Shown here: in pieces, positions 20,779 to 31,693 of the stretch
How positions within the stretch are numbered: the first letter of the stretch is position 1
Layout: each line of letters opens with the position of its first letter
NCBI GenBank assembly: GCA_025504975.1
Contig: JANUWI010000001.1
Location: forward strand, 3,348,001-3,412,000
Direction: 5' to 3'
Length of the DNA stretch: 64,000 nucleotides
Source: Plenodomus lindquistii
Lineage: Eukaryota > Ascomycota > Dothideomycetes > Pleosporales > Leptosphaeriaceae
Made by a program: the position numbers and the translations under genes
Notes under the pieces: model-generated
The model's input: only the letters and a program-made list of their open reading frames with translations
What the model was told of the DNA's origin: nothing
Database searches by the model: none

Positions 20779-22926
20779 ATTGTCACCCGTGCACTATAAC
20801 ACATGTGTAGGCCAAGCCGGGACGTATGTTATATCGAGTAAGACCAGTCAGGCCTAGCATACCGCGAGGCTGGTAGATTCTTCGTAATCGAGGCACTGGG
20901 TAACTAGAACGAAGTAATAAGCCACAGATTGAGCAGCATTTTGCACCCATTCACCATCTGCTAGGTACCTACCAGTTATGCCAGCGTTCTGCGACCTCAT
21001 TGCCCCAGTCCCTGATTCACCAGTCGACTCAGTGTGCGCAGTGTAAATATTCACATCCCACTTCCTAGCACCGACACAACACACTCTGGTCTCGACAACA
21101 AGATATCCAGTATGCGTCATACACTCTTAGTACAGCGCAGAGTCTACAGCAACAATCTCGAATCAACCCCGTAACACCTGATTCCCCCGGGGGCCTACAA
21201 GTGTACTTTATCCTAGTCTAGCGCGTACGTCAAACCTTGCGAAAGTACAATAGCTCGGACTTGCTCAGTTCGACACTTCGTTTTGATATTCAGTCCGTGG
21301 ATTACCGGGGGACAACGGTTTGGTAGTGGGTTTGTGCGATGTAGGTGTAGGGCTGCAAGGAGTATGCCATGAATATTTCCGGGCTCGTTTGAAGAGTACA
21401 AGAGGCGTGGTATCTCGAAGTACATTGTATGAGGTGCTTAAGATGTTGGATGCTGAGCTGTGAAGGAGCACGTATTTATTGTGTCTACACCTGTATACAT
21501 GAGCTTGGAAGCTTAGTTCATGAGGTAGCGAGGCGAATACTACACAAATCGAAAATCATCTTGCGTCATGGGCTTCTGATCAATATACAATGACTATCTG
21601 ACTCTTTTCATCTGCAGAGTCTCATATCATTCCATATCTCAGTCGTGCACGCCCTTCCAAAAATCCGCACTCGACTTTACCTCGAGCATACCACGCATAC
21701 CATTTATCTCGTTATCAAGGCCAGGGCGAGTCGTGTCGATACTAGTGAATGGCACGCTGGAGGTAGATGACACATTCGCAAGTCGTATAACCCCAACTAA
21801 AATAAAAACAATAATTGTCGCAGCGATCAGAAAGCGGAGGTGCAGCGAGAAGCCCAAGCCGAACGAGACCAGGAAGTCCAGCACCGCAAGCAGGACAACA
21901 AGACAAGGTACGGGAGGGGGCTGACAATCAGACTGCCACGCCACCTGGCGAACGAGAGAACACCGACATCTAACCAAGTTCCGCGGAGACGAAGAGAGAA
22001 AGCAGGTACAGCGCACAATAACGCTTCTGCAATCAACGTACACGATGGCAACCACCAGCATGACACTGGGATTCTCAAAGCCTTACGACTCTACCTATGC
22101 CTTCCAACTGCTCTTATACCGCCCTTATATCCGTTGCCCTCATCTTCATCATACCCCGTATCTACACACAGTCATTGATTGCACGCGTGTTATCTCTGCT
22201 TTCACTTCGTAGACTGATCTTCTGACAGTATGATATGTTTATATACCGCGTCATTGATAACAGTTTAAACGGCATTTCATTCCGCACTTTACTACTCTAA
22301 ATCACGAGCACAGCCACAGATACGCACGTCTCCGACCTCCCTTTTACACATCACTGCGTATACATCGCAAAACATACCCGTATCCTTCCCCATACACCAA
22401 CGCTCACCGAGAACCGTCCAAACCAGCGCTCATGTTCTCCCTAGTATACCAAGCGTAACCATGAAGAGCGCAGTACATCACTGATGTCTCCTCGCTACAA
22501 TATACTCACACATGCCTCCTAGGATTCAAGAGTGTATGCTTCGTGTGCACCCATCCTCAGCAGTACTTCCATTCTGTCCCTTCCTTCGACCATGTATGTG
22601 CTTACTCTCATAGACCTTCGATTGTGTGATGGGATTCTAGTAGTGCGTCCTATTCTTGTTTATTATCTCTTCCACATCATGAAACGCAGGAGTTAACGTG
22701 GTGGATGAAGGAATAGTATGGATGCATGATTTCATTGAGGCGAGAGCGATTAACCCTGGGTTTCTCGAGCGGAGGACGAGCAGTAGACCCAAGGACCCAA
22801 AACCCAATGCAATATCCTACCCGCTAAAAATGCGCTGACAAGGAATAAAGAGCAGGGCACAAGCTGTGATCACATATGCACCAAGAGAACATTGGCAGAC
22901 AACCTCCGTCTTTCTGGAACCCAACA
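20779..22926. other. Intergenic with one doubtful membrane-protein frame
   Basis: About 2.1 kb between the convergent F-box and homeodomain genes. Apart from the doubtful small frame at 21639-22061, listed separately, I see no gene, repeat or RNA. Confidence 0.5.
21639..22061 (-). CDS. Possible small membrane protein
   Basis: A minus-strand frame encodes two or three hydrophobic stretches (CLVVLLAVLDFLVSFG, then FLIAATIIVFILVGVIRLA) followed by a hydrophilic tail ending SADFWKGVHD. A CAG acceptor lies at the beginning of the hydrophobic part, so the real 5' exon may differ from the ATG at 22061. The hydrophobic pattern is more protein-like than the neighbouring spurious frames, but no family is recognised. 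Confidence 0.3.
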   Translation of the reverse strand: MLVVAIVYVDCRSVIVRCTCFLSSSPRNLVRCRCSLVRQVAWQSDCQPPPVPCLVVLLAVLDFLVSFGLGFSLHLRFLIAATIIVFILVGVIRLANVSSTSSVPFTSIDTTRPGLDNEINGMRGMLEVKSSADFWKGVHD

Positions 22927-25038
22927 TCACCTCCATTGTCCCTGGCTGAGCTTCAACAGGCCCTCCACACAGCCCGCTTCTTCTGCTGAGCTTAAGCTCG
23001 TCCGCCCGCTACCTTCTCCACCCATGAACTGCCTCAGCTCCTCATCATCTTCCGGATCCAAGACAACCTTGGCGCCCTTCCTCTTCTCTCGCGCCAGCAT
23101 GGCACCCAGACTTGATCCTTGGGACAATGCTTCTGTGTTCTCGCCCAGTATCTTGCGCGCTGCTCGGGACGCAGGCGGCGTTGCAGCGACTTGTCGATCC
23201 CGACGTACTGACTTGGGCACATCCGGTTCCCAGTTCTCCTTATCCGACGTAGTCTCTGGAAATTCGTCTGACTCGGTTGTATCCCCACTCTTCTTGTAGT
23301 CCTTTGTTGAGAAGCGGCCGTTGACGGTTGAGGCGCGTTGCATGGGGCCTCGCGCCTTCTTCACACCAGGGCTGCCCAGACTACCGAGCACTTGATTCGA
23401 CCGTGACCGCAAGGGTGTGTTCTGGCGTGCGTGGTTTTGAGCTAGGATCTTGCGGTTTGCCCTGAGGATGCCAATTGCGTCTGCTGCGCTCCCACTTCCT
23501 TCTTGCTCCGCGCGCGTCGTAAGGCTTGTTGTTGATCGGCTATCTGGGTCGCACCAGAATTCCCAGGCACGGGAGTCGCGACTTCGTCCAATACTCGATG
23601 ATGTGCGTGGGATCTTCGGGCTTGGCTCGCCCCGTGCAGCCGCTGCGAGTCGCTCATTGAAGCCGGCTGCGCTGTAACTCCGTCGTAGCCCCGCAGCAGC
23701 ACGAGAGAAGGATGTGGGGGTGGTCTTCATATGAGGTGGCGAAGGTGTCTTGTCGAGGTCTGTGACGATGCGTGCTGTGCCGTCTTCATTCGTAGACAGT
23801 CGTACGAACGAATGTGTACGCTTCAGGGAGCGTGTGGCAGAACTGACGATCTCTGGTGATGACTTGGTCGGCCTGGGTGGCGCGTTGGGGAAGGTAATGA
23901 CTTCGGGAGTGTAGTCCTCGCTGTATCGGACAAACGAGGCACTGCGACGGTTGGAGATCCATGATGTCCGAGCCCGTGATGCGCCTTGCGATGACGGCGC
24001 AGCCTGTTGAGAGTTGCTGGATTCAGTGACGTCGACTCCGGCGGCCTGTGGCTCAGTCGTGGGCTCAACCGTTGGATCAGACGCTATGGGCACTTCATCT
24101 CTGGCGGCCTCAGTCGCATCGTCGGTGTGCAAGTCAGGAATGGTCTCGTCTGAAGTGAGTTCGGGGGTCGGGGCTCGCTCTGGTGGGTCGGACTTCGGAC
24201 ACACTTCTGGCTCGTGCTGGGCCGGGACGTTATCGATATCGCGTACTATCGTCTCGTCCTCGGTCGGCGGGTCGGACATGGTAGATGACGAAGACATGAA
24301 GGATGCTGTTGAAGATGGTTCCAATGGGCGCGAGCGACGGCGGTCGTTCTGGCGTTTGTCTAGAGTAGGTGATGTCAGGAGATGATTGCAAGGTTGACCG
24401 GAGCGATTTCGAGATGTGATAGTGTTTCAGCTTTTACTGGGAAAGGACCAAAACTTGTGAAGTTGCGTGCCACAAGATGAAGCAATGTAAACTCACTCTG
24501 AAACCAAATCTAGAGAGAGCATTCGAATTAGCATGGCGCGCACATTGGTGACGTGGGAAGAAACACGTGTACGTACCTGCACCTCTTTTTCGCCTAGCGC
24601 GACCTTGCGAACGATTTCCAGACGCGCAGTCTTGTCTGGCTTTGGGTTCTTGATGTATTCGGCCTTCAAAAAGTCTTCGTCTTCCTTGCTGCAGGTTGCC
24701 GTGGTCAGCGCTGATGGGGTGTTGAGGTGTCGCTTGTCGCGGGGTAAGCCGAAGCGGTCCCCGGCGCGAGCACGTTCCAGCGCGTCGAACCATGGGACCG
24801 ACGCGAGCGCTTGAGATGGAAGAACTGGAGAACTGGGGAAAAAGACATACCTGGTACGTCTTCTTTTCTGGCGAGCGAGAGCTTTGTTGTCGACATCCGG
24901 TGGCATGTGGTTTGCAACGCTTTCCTGTGAGTGTACAAGAAAGGCCAATTGACCACTGAAACTGGTGCGCCTGGCATGCGCGGCGCGTGATGACGCAGGC
25001 GAAGATCTCGAATACGGCAGGGGCGATGAGGTAGACAT
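22927..25038 (-). CDS. Yox1-like homeodomain transcription factor
   Basis: Four exons, 25038-24851, 24688-24577, 24509-24497 and 24359-22927, give 581 aa in continuous phase. The homeodomain spans about residues 57-116: QKRRRTS, then KEDEDFLKAEYIKNPKPDKT, VALGEKEVQ and IWFQNKRQNDRRRS. Trp, Phe and Asn of the recognition helix are present. IWFQNKRQ is the form seen in Yox1/Yhp1, repressors of M/G1 and G1/S genes in yeasts, so a cell-cycle role is likely but inferred. The third exon is only 13 nt. The 465-residue C-terminal part is disordered and Ser/Pro-rich, with TP and SP sites, a KEN box (SDKENWEP, about residue 478) and two RKIL motifs (RKILAQN, RKILGEN) that resemble APC/C degrons. A conserved-looking RAWEFWCDPDSR lies near residue 370. 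Confidence 0.9.
24497..24509 (-). other. 13-nt microexon of the homeodomain gene
   Basis: ATTTGGTTTCAGA is flanked by a CTCTAG acceptor and a GTGAGT donor on the minus strand. It encodes Ile-Trp-Phe-Gln and the first base of Asn, the core of the DNA-recognition helix, and restores phase between the exons at 24688-24577 and 24359-22927. Confidence 0.85.
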
Positions 25039-27604
25039 GGTGAGATTCGCAGTCGGGGCCACAACACAGGAAAGGCAAAGAAGAGAGAGCTCTGGAATCA
25101 ACTGGCAAGGGACGTGTCAGAGCTCAAGTACTGTACAATATGGTGGCAGGAAAGTGTTGTGAGGCGCGTCTGCACTCGCGTATCACACATGGTCCGAGCT
25201 GCCGAGAACTATGTCTCGCATGCACTTAGCCTTGCATTCGAGCATCTGTGCACCGTGGATTGCAGCCGCATTCATCTCTTTTGTGATCCCATGCTTTTTG
25301 CAGTAGTTGGAGAGCCGGTTCTCGTTGTTGGATATTGGCCGTGTGCTTGTGCAGTATTCGGCTTGGACAGGACCCATTCTCCATGACCCATCGCATGATT
25401 CATCATGCAACATTGGGCAAATCGGATCGGCACCAGGATTTGGCTGTTTTCAGCACGAGCATCCTCTAGACTGTCCTCAGTCCCTAGCGGATGACCTCGT
25501 CGCGCGCAGTATGCAGAAACGCGTCTTTTCGCGTGCGACACGGGTGTCTGCTTCACAGACACATATCGGGTCACATGGATTCTCGCACCGGGACTTGTGT
25601 TCCACGGAATACATGCTGGATAGGCTACTCTTCCCCTCGGCATCGTTGATTTGCTTCTGCGCGAACGTTTGGTTGCCTTGTCAAAAAGGCATTCAGCTTT
25701 CCGAGACGCGTGTGCACGTGAGCCGCTAGCCCATTTTGCCACGCCCTTTCCGCGACACCAATTGCCCATCTCATGCCACATCTTCCTCCAAAACATACAC
25801 CCTCCTTCCCCTATAGCGGAGCATTTAGACGGTGTGTTCTGATGACGACGCATCATACTGGTATAGTCTAGGCAGCGAGGGCCACTGCACATTTTCCTTC
25901 TCCAATCTAGTATGCAGTCCATCCATCTTAGCAGCACCTTTCACCGTAGGCCATGCTGGGCTGGCTCTTCACCACTCCACGTAGGCGCACCTTCCTCACC
26001 AGTGACTTGCTTGTCCTCCCAGCATCTGACCTTTTGCATGCACTTTCACCAGGGAACATGGGCGTAATCGCTGGTTCGGCCGACCCCGCACCGACCGGTG
26101 AAGACGAGCTGTTCAAGGCAGAAGTGCTTTGTGAGAAAGAGCTGGGCTTCACACATTTTCCTGCAAACGACGGCCTGTTCGACCGTTAGCCATTGAGCGT
26201 CAATAACACCTGATTACTCTATGGGAAGCCATGTGTACTAGGTAAAAGAGTCAACGAGTGGCTTGACGACTCTGACCATTCACGGTACAAACTGCGGCTC
26301 TTCGTCTCCTGTCCACCTGTCCCGCATGTGGCGCGAAATACCCTAGACTTGGTCTCTGGGGCATCGCCCGGCGTTGTGTAACCTTCCAAGCAACCTGACC
26401 GTCACCGGTTTTCGTCCCCCCATTTTCCTATCTTGTCATTTTCGCAGCGATCGACAACCCACCCCTTTCTAACTTGATTGGCGAGGCTTGAAACGATAAT
26501 TTCCAGGCCAGTGTACTGGGTGTTCCCTCTCAGCCCTATTGAGGCTCATCGATAAGGCCGTCATGACGGTCGGATTTCAGCACCTCGAATTCGGGAGGTC
26601 ATTTCGTGCGAGCGTCTTTACTTTATGGCCGCAGCTGTGTCGTAGGGCTAGCCTTACGGATCCCTTCAAGTTCTCCGAGTTGGTATCTTGCGGCACTGCT
26701 GACTCGACCTAGAGTTTTCGCGCATGCTATCCTGTCAACGTCCAGTCTATGACTGCAAAGTCTGCAAGATTTCCCCATTGGATGGCATTCATTCGGCGCG
26801 ACTAGATCGGTTGATTACAATGCACGGCCTCCAGAGCATCGGCCGTTAATGGGCAGACACAGCAGACCGTTTGTGGCGGTCATCATCGGCCTCTGGGTTT
26901 ACAGTGTTTGGGTATCTATTCCTCCCTTTTCGTGTGGTTCTCAACCCACGCGTTCAGGGATGTATATCCTCCTAACGTGGTGCCGTTGATGGCCAAGTGT
27001 GAGACGGCGCCTTTACATCTATTGCTTCGACGAATCAAAAGAGGTATACCAGTTATGCCACTGCTTATCGACATGGGCGTAGACTTTGAAAGAAGGCAAC
27101 CGTTACCATGTGGCTAGGAGTCAACTCTCAGTCCCCTCCCGAATCTTGCTTCGGTCGCTCCCGATGCATTCCTCTTGACGCTGTAGGTGACAGTGCCATG
27201 GTGGTAGTTGAGTCCTCTGGAGGTAACCAAGGACACACCCTAGGCCCTCCGCGAGGACTTCCCGCCACTTGCGGAGGGTGATCGTTGATATCGACTTTAT
27301 TGGTAGGATCAGGCATTCGAATCACTTCGTGCTACTCTTTATTGCTAGCCTCTTGTCTTTGAGGAGCCCTGGTGAGCACTGAGTAGCATCGGCCGCATGC
27401 ATGAGCCCACGCGTCACTTCACCGTCTTCGAATACAGTCCCACCTCCGTGAGTCACGGGTATTGATGTCTGTATTGCGGTAAAGGGCTCGAAGGCACGTT
27501 CTGACGCCTGATCATTGGCACCCCTGAGCTTTTCCGGACACACTCAAAAGAGAGATTCTTCCAGTCTGTGTTTCTCGTTGCAAATTTTACCGACAAGACA
27601 AACA
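25039..27604. other. Long divergent intergenic region
   Basis: About 2.6 kb between the divergent homeodomain and NmrA-like genes. A 221-codon minus frame (25272-25937) and a 78-codon plus frame (25953-26189) are open but have no motifs. Probably a long 5' leader and promoter region of the homeodomain gene; nothing else recognised. Confidence 0.5.
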
Positions 27605-28753
27605 ATGTCGAGTCCAAACATGCGCGTTGCAGTAGCAGGTGAATCTTCACTGGTGGGAGATATTCTCGTTCACGTCATGCTAACGCAGTCGGCCATCAAA
27701 AGGTACATGTGGTCTGGCACTCCTCATCGCCCGGGAAATTCACGAGACAACAAGCCACCAACTGGTCATCATATCGCGTACTGTGAGTAGTCATAGCAAC
27801 TCTGTACTTCCGGTCTCTGACCAGTCCAGCACCAAATGAGCTTGATATCTCAGGGGTATGAATGCGCTACAGTCGACTACAATGATCCTTCGTCACTACA
27901 ACACGCCTTGATGGGCGTTGATACCGTCATCTCTACCGTCCTGGGCACGCCTCAGCTTCGCCTGATTGAAGCAGCAGTGCAAGCCCGTGTTCGTCGTTTT
28001 GCACCAGCTGAGTTCGAAGGTCAGCCCGGACTACGCGGCCAGAACAGCATTCTTGATCGTGGGCGAGACGCTGCCATCGCCACATTGCGACACTATCAAG
28101 GCTACATACAATACACGGTATTTGTATGTGGCATACTATACGAGCGCTTTGCTGTCAATGGCATGATGTCTCAGCGCATCGGAAGTAACACAGGGTACGG
28201 TGGCGAAGGCGACTTCATCACCAACCCCAGGTACATGACTTCAGTTGCGCCTGTCTATGACGCTGCTCAGAATCTCTCGTGGCTTTGCTTGACCTCGGCT
28301 TACGACGTGGCACGATTTGTGGTCAGGTCGCTGGACGTAGCGTGGGCTCCGGAGATGTCCATGTGCGGTGAGCGCATGACTGTCAACGCGCTCATCGAAT
28401 TGATCAGATCTTGTAGAAGTAACATTCCCCAAACCCAAGTCCCTCAGAATCATTACTCACAGTACCGCAGATCAGCCATGGGCTAGCATTGACTACCAAG
28501 ACCCCGCAAGTGCGTACTCTCTATCGTACCTAGTATATGTACCTACTAACCTTGTCCAGATCTACAATACCAGATGGATCTTGCACAAATCGCAGGTCAA
28601 ACGACCAGACAGCGACAAATCGCTCCGCTGCTTGCCACAGCCGAAGGTCGGTATGACTTCGCTGTTCCTGCCTACCTCAATTCGCTCTTCCCAGATGTAC
28701 AACCCACGCGCTTCCGGGACTGGTTCGTTCACAACTGGGCCTCGGTACCATAG
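27605..28753 (+). CDS. NmrA-like / isoflavone-reductase-like NAD(P)-binding protein
   Basis: Five exons, 27605-27638, 27703-27782, 27830-28418, 28471-28509 and 28560-28753, give 311 aa with consistent phases. The N-terminus is a Rossmann strand-loop-helix (MRVAVAGTCGLALLIARE). ATVDYNDPSSLQHALMGVD followed by TVISTVLG is the usual second segment of atypical short-chain dehydrogenases of the NmrA/isoflavone-reductase type, and RRFAPAEFEG is the conserved central strand. The C-terminus (LLATAEGRYDFAVPAYLN, FRDWFVHNW) matches the fungal NmrA-like group. Members either reduce small molecules or sense the NADP/NADPH ratio; which applies here cannot be told. No cluster partner is obvious. The first exon is only 34 nt, and the fourth 39 nt. 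MRVAV at 27620 is an alternative start. Confidence 0.85.
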
Positions 28754-29546
28754 GCAATGTATCGAGATATCGGGGAATTTTTGCATGCGCGATGCATGCA
28801 TCAACCACAACATCTATTGCAGCATCGCGACTCTACTCCATGGTTATATCCCGATTTCAAGATCCAGTGCTGGACTTCTACAATGCTGTTCCGTGGGTTG
28901 TATCGATTTCTCTTTTGTTTTTTGGCTTTTCCTTTACAAGTTGAGCTCTTCATACATGTCTTAATATAGTCGAATGTATATCTTATTGAAGACATTTCCC
29001 ACAACGGCTCGGAAGATGGCCTCAATTCCTGCCATATTGTCCACAGAGGTTCAATCGTCGAGTAAAGACAGTTGAAAAACTCCATTGGGCGCTTCATAGG
29101 CCAAGGAACTTGTCTAGGTGATCTTGGCATACGACGCATGCCGGTTTGGTGAAGCACAGGCATGTGTACACTACGACCCCATTCTGGTAGTAACATCCTT
29201 GTAAAGTGACGTTCCTCTGATTTCATACACCCGCCTTACGACCCTTGACAATCTTCGATTTGGCGCAGTATGAATTTGACGTCACAGTGGGGCAAGTGAT
29301 CCTCATGACAATATATATACAGCATAACATCGCAACCACAACTATTCTCCAGTATTCAATCACCATCACAAAGCAACTTGAAACGTTCCTACGATACATC
29401 CCAATAATCCAGTCAATCGATCGAGTAGGTTTACCATCCTGTGTCATATGCATGTCTCGCCTTCCCGATGCAAGACTCCGACGTCGACAATCTACACATT
29501 TAGATCACGCACTGACAACTCCATAGCTACCACAAAAACGATCACA
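28754..29546. other. Intergenic upstream of hydrophilin-like gene
   Basis: About 790 nt with a TATA-like run near its end, listed separately. No gene recognised. Confidence 0.5.
29311..29319 (+). promoter_or_regulatory. Possible TATA element
   Basis: ATATATATA lies about 230 nt upstream of the ATG at 29547, followed by an AC-rich leader. The distance allows a 5' UTR or UTR intron; the assignment is tentative. Confidence 0.35.
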
Positions 29547-29891
29547 ATGGTTTCCTCGCAACAAGGACTGTCCAATACCCAGGTCGACATGAAGGGCGAC
29601 CCCCAGGTCGTCGACGAGCGCAAGTCCGCCCTTCCTCTTCCCGAGCAGCCTCCCGTCGCCTCAGACTTCAACTCCCTCGATTCGCGCACCGCGGACGTCG
29701 GCTCCGGCGCTGTTGAAGGTGGCATCTCATCGGGTGGTGGTTCGCTCCGTGAACCTGCGACAGGCCACGCTGGCGCTTCAGGCCGTGAGGCCAAGGATGG
29801 TCTCAGTGGGATCCCTAACGATGCTGTAACCCGCGATCAGAAGGACCATAAGGGTCTTGCGCAGACTACCGGCGAGGACTACAAGCGGTAG
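29547..29891 (+). CDS. Small hydrophilin-like protein
   Basis: An intronless frame; the ATG at 29547 (MVSSQQGLSNTQVDM) is preferred to the upstream ATG at 29448 because the earlier part is not protein-like. 114 aa, very hydrophilic, rich in Gly, Ser, Asp, Glu and Lys, with no Cys or Trp and no hydrophobic core (SGAVEGGISSGGGSLREPA, GLAQTTGEDYKR). Such composition marks hydrophilins or LEA-like proteins, which protect against drying and stress in spores. A second protein of similar composition is encoded 680 nt downstream on the same strand. Function is inferred from composition only. Confidence 0.7.
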   Translation: MVSSQQGLSNTQVDMKGDPQVVDERKSALPLPEQPPVASDFNSLDSRTADVGSGAVEGGISSGGGSLREPATGHAGASGREAKDGLSGIPNDAVTRDQKDHKGLAQTTGEDYKR

Positions 29892-30574
29892 ATGTCTTAT
29901 TGTCTGGGATATGAGGGTACTGGTTGCATTTTGAGGCGCTTAAAAGATTACACACTCGGCACCATTAGAGTGCATGTGTACTTCTGTACACTATGATGAA
30001 GAACGGCTACTTGCACTACGCTTGATAGCTGGGACTGCAAGAGCGGTCTTGCAACGACAATGTAACGAATTATGAACACTTTGCCGTCCGTTCCGATCGT
30101 GAAATGTTTATTGGGTAGCTGCTAAATACTGGGGCCTGTAGACCTTTTGATGTGGTTTTGCTAGGGTCTCCACTAGGTTCACTATCAATCTTCAGCGGCT
30201 TTCAGCTCAACCTCGACGCCGACGCCGACGCTACGTACCACATCGCGCAATGCTTAGCTTGAACCTCTGCGTAGGGATGCCATGTCTATACGAACTTTAG
30301 TCTACGATGCCCTCCGCAATCATGTGATGATGCGCGGGGCGCTGCTCAAGCTGGAACGATGTGTACACTTGACGTCATCACAGAATGCGTTAATGAATGC
30401 CTACACATGACGCAAGCGTACGCACGCCATTGATAGTGTACTGATGTATACCTGTTTGAACTGAGGGGTGGTACTTATACTTGAATGTGCTCTTAAATCT
30501 ACTGTGACTTTATAATTTCTACTGCAATTGTAATACTACACTTACCAGCTTATCATCAACCAAAACATAGCAAA
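29892..30574. other. Intergenic between two hydrophilin-like genes
   Basis: About 680 nt with an AGGGG element at 30464-30468 and A/T-rich sequence before the next ATG. A CGACGC hexamer run lies near 30212-30231. No gene seen. Confidence 0.5.
30464..30468 (+). promoter_or_regulatory. Possible STRE (AGGGG)
   Basis: AGGGG about 110 nt upstream of the ATG at 30575 matches the fungal stress response element core. A 5-bp match is weak on its own, but the downstream gene has hydrophilin composition. Confidence 0.3.
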
Positions 30575-31355
30575 ATGTCTCACCACAACCCAAGCCATGG
30601 ACAGAAGGTATGCTCACCACTAAGGACATCACACGAGCAGCCCCATATGCGCAAATCCTCCTGCCCGGCCACTCTACCCTCCCCTCACACCACTAACACA
30701 ACCCCAGGTCACCACCGACCCCGAATCCCAACGCAACCCCATCCACGAAGGCGTCGGCACCGTAACCTCTGACTCTCTCGCCGCCGAATCCCTCAAAGAC
30801 GGATCCTTCGGCACAGACAACCCCAAAGCCTCTGCATCCCAACAACCTTCTGCATCCACAACCACAAACAACACCGACACATCCAATGCCACACGCCTCG
30901 ACCCCGCCGTCGACGCACACGCCCGCGACGCCAAGTCGTCCAGCAACGAAGAAGCCACACTCTCGACCAAAGGCCTCGGTCGCGAATCCGGCGTAGGACC
31001 AACATACAACACGCTCGGCTCCGGCAAGAACTCGCGCGGCGACACGATTGGTGTTTCTACAGGAAGTAGTGGAGGGGTGGATGGTGTGCAGGGGAATATT
31101 GCGCCGAGGGAGGGGTATGCGGATGGGGATCGGGAGGTTGTGGATGGTGTGGGGAAGCCGAAGGGGAGGGGGCTGGTGGAGGATGAGAATCTACATGGTG
31201 AGAGGAAGGTGGGCGAGATTGGGACGAGGAGTGATCCGGGGAGGGTGGCGGAGCAGGAATTGTTGAAGAAGGCGAGTGCGGTCGGGGGAGGGGATAAGGG
31301 GGGTGTTAGTGGGGATGGGGCGTTTGAGGCGTTGAAGAGGGATGAGGAGGCGTAG
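30575..31355 (+). CDS. Hydrophilin / LEA-like stress protein
   Basis: Two exons, 30575-30607 and 30708-31355 (GTATGC donor, CCCCAG acceptor), give 226 aa. The protein is strongly hydrophilic and Gly/Ser/Asp/Glu/Lys-rich, with no Cys and few aromatics. Motifs include DAHARDAKSSSNEEATLS, TKGLGRESGVGPTYNTLG, NIAPREGYADGDREV and KKASAVGGGDKGG. Similar proteins are widespread in ascomycetes and appear in conidia and under stress (my recollection of the family). The first exon encodes only 11 residues. It follows the 114-aa hydrophilin-like gene in the same orientation and may share its regulation; an AGGGG element lies upstream. Confidence 0.8.
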
Positions 31356-31693
31356 GGCTGATGATTGGGAATATGTAGTATCTAGATAGTTAGAACATTA
31401 TTGATAGGTTTTGGAAGCATGGTTGTGTGTAACTGTCTTGTGTCCAGTATCCCGGGTAAAGATGAACACAAAACATAGCACGTGGCGGAGCATACTAATC
31501 GGGCCTCTCCCGCGGGCACGGACTCGACCCGCCCGCAACTCCAAGTGGCCTTTCGCGATCGCGAACTCTCCATAAGCAACCCGATCGCCCACGTCGCTCG
31601 CCTGCGACCCCACATTCTTTTCCCGCCGAGAAGATCTGGACTCGAGTCGCGATTCAGGATCTGTTGAAAGGATCGTGCGGTTGAGCGTTCACG
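31356..31693. other. Intergenic, no gene seen
   Basis: A 338-nt gap between the hydrophilin-like gene and Erv41. A palindromic GATCGCGAACTC-type stretch near 31556 was noted but no feature is called. Confidence 0.5.

Noticed and set aside
22927..24324. Separate disordered-protein gene next to a separate homeodomain fragment
   Set aside because: Splice sites and the 13-nt microexon join them in continuous phase into one complete homeodomain protein.
25272..25937. A 221-codon open frame on the minus strand
   Set aside because: No ATG-supported start with protein-like text, mixed Cys/Arg/Trp composition, overlaps other frames, no family motif.
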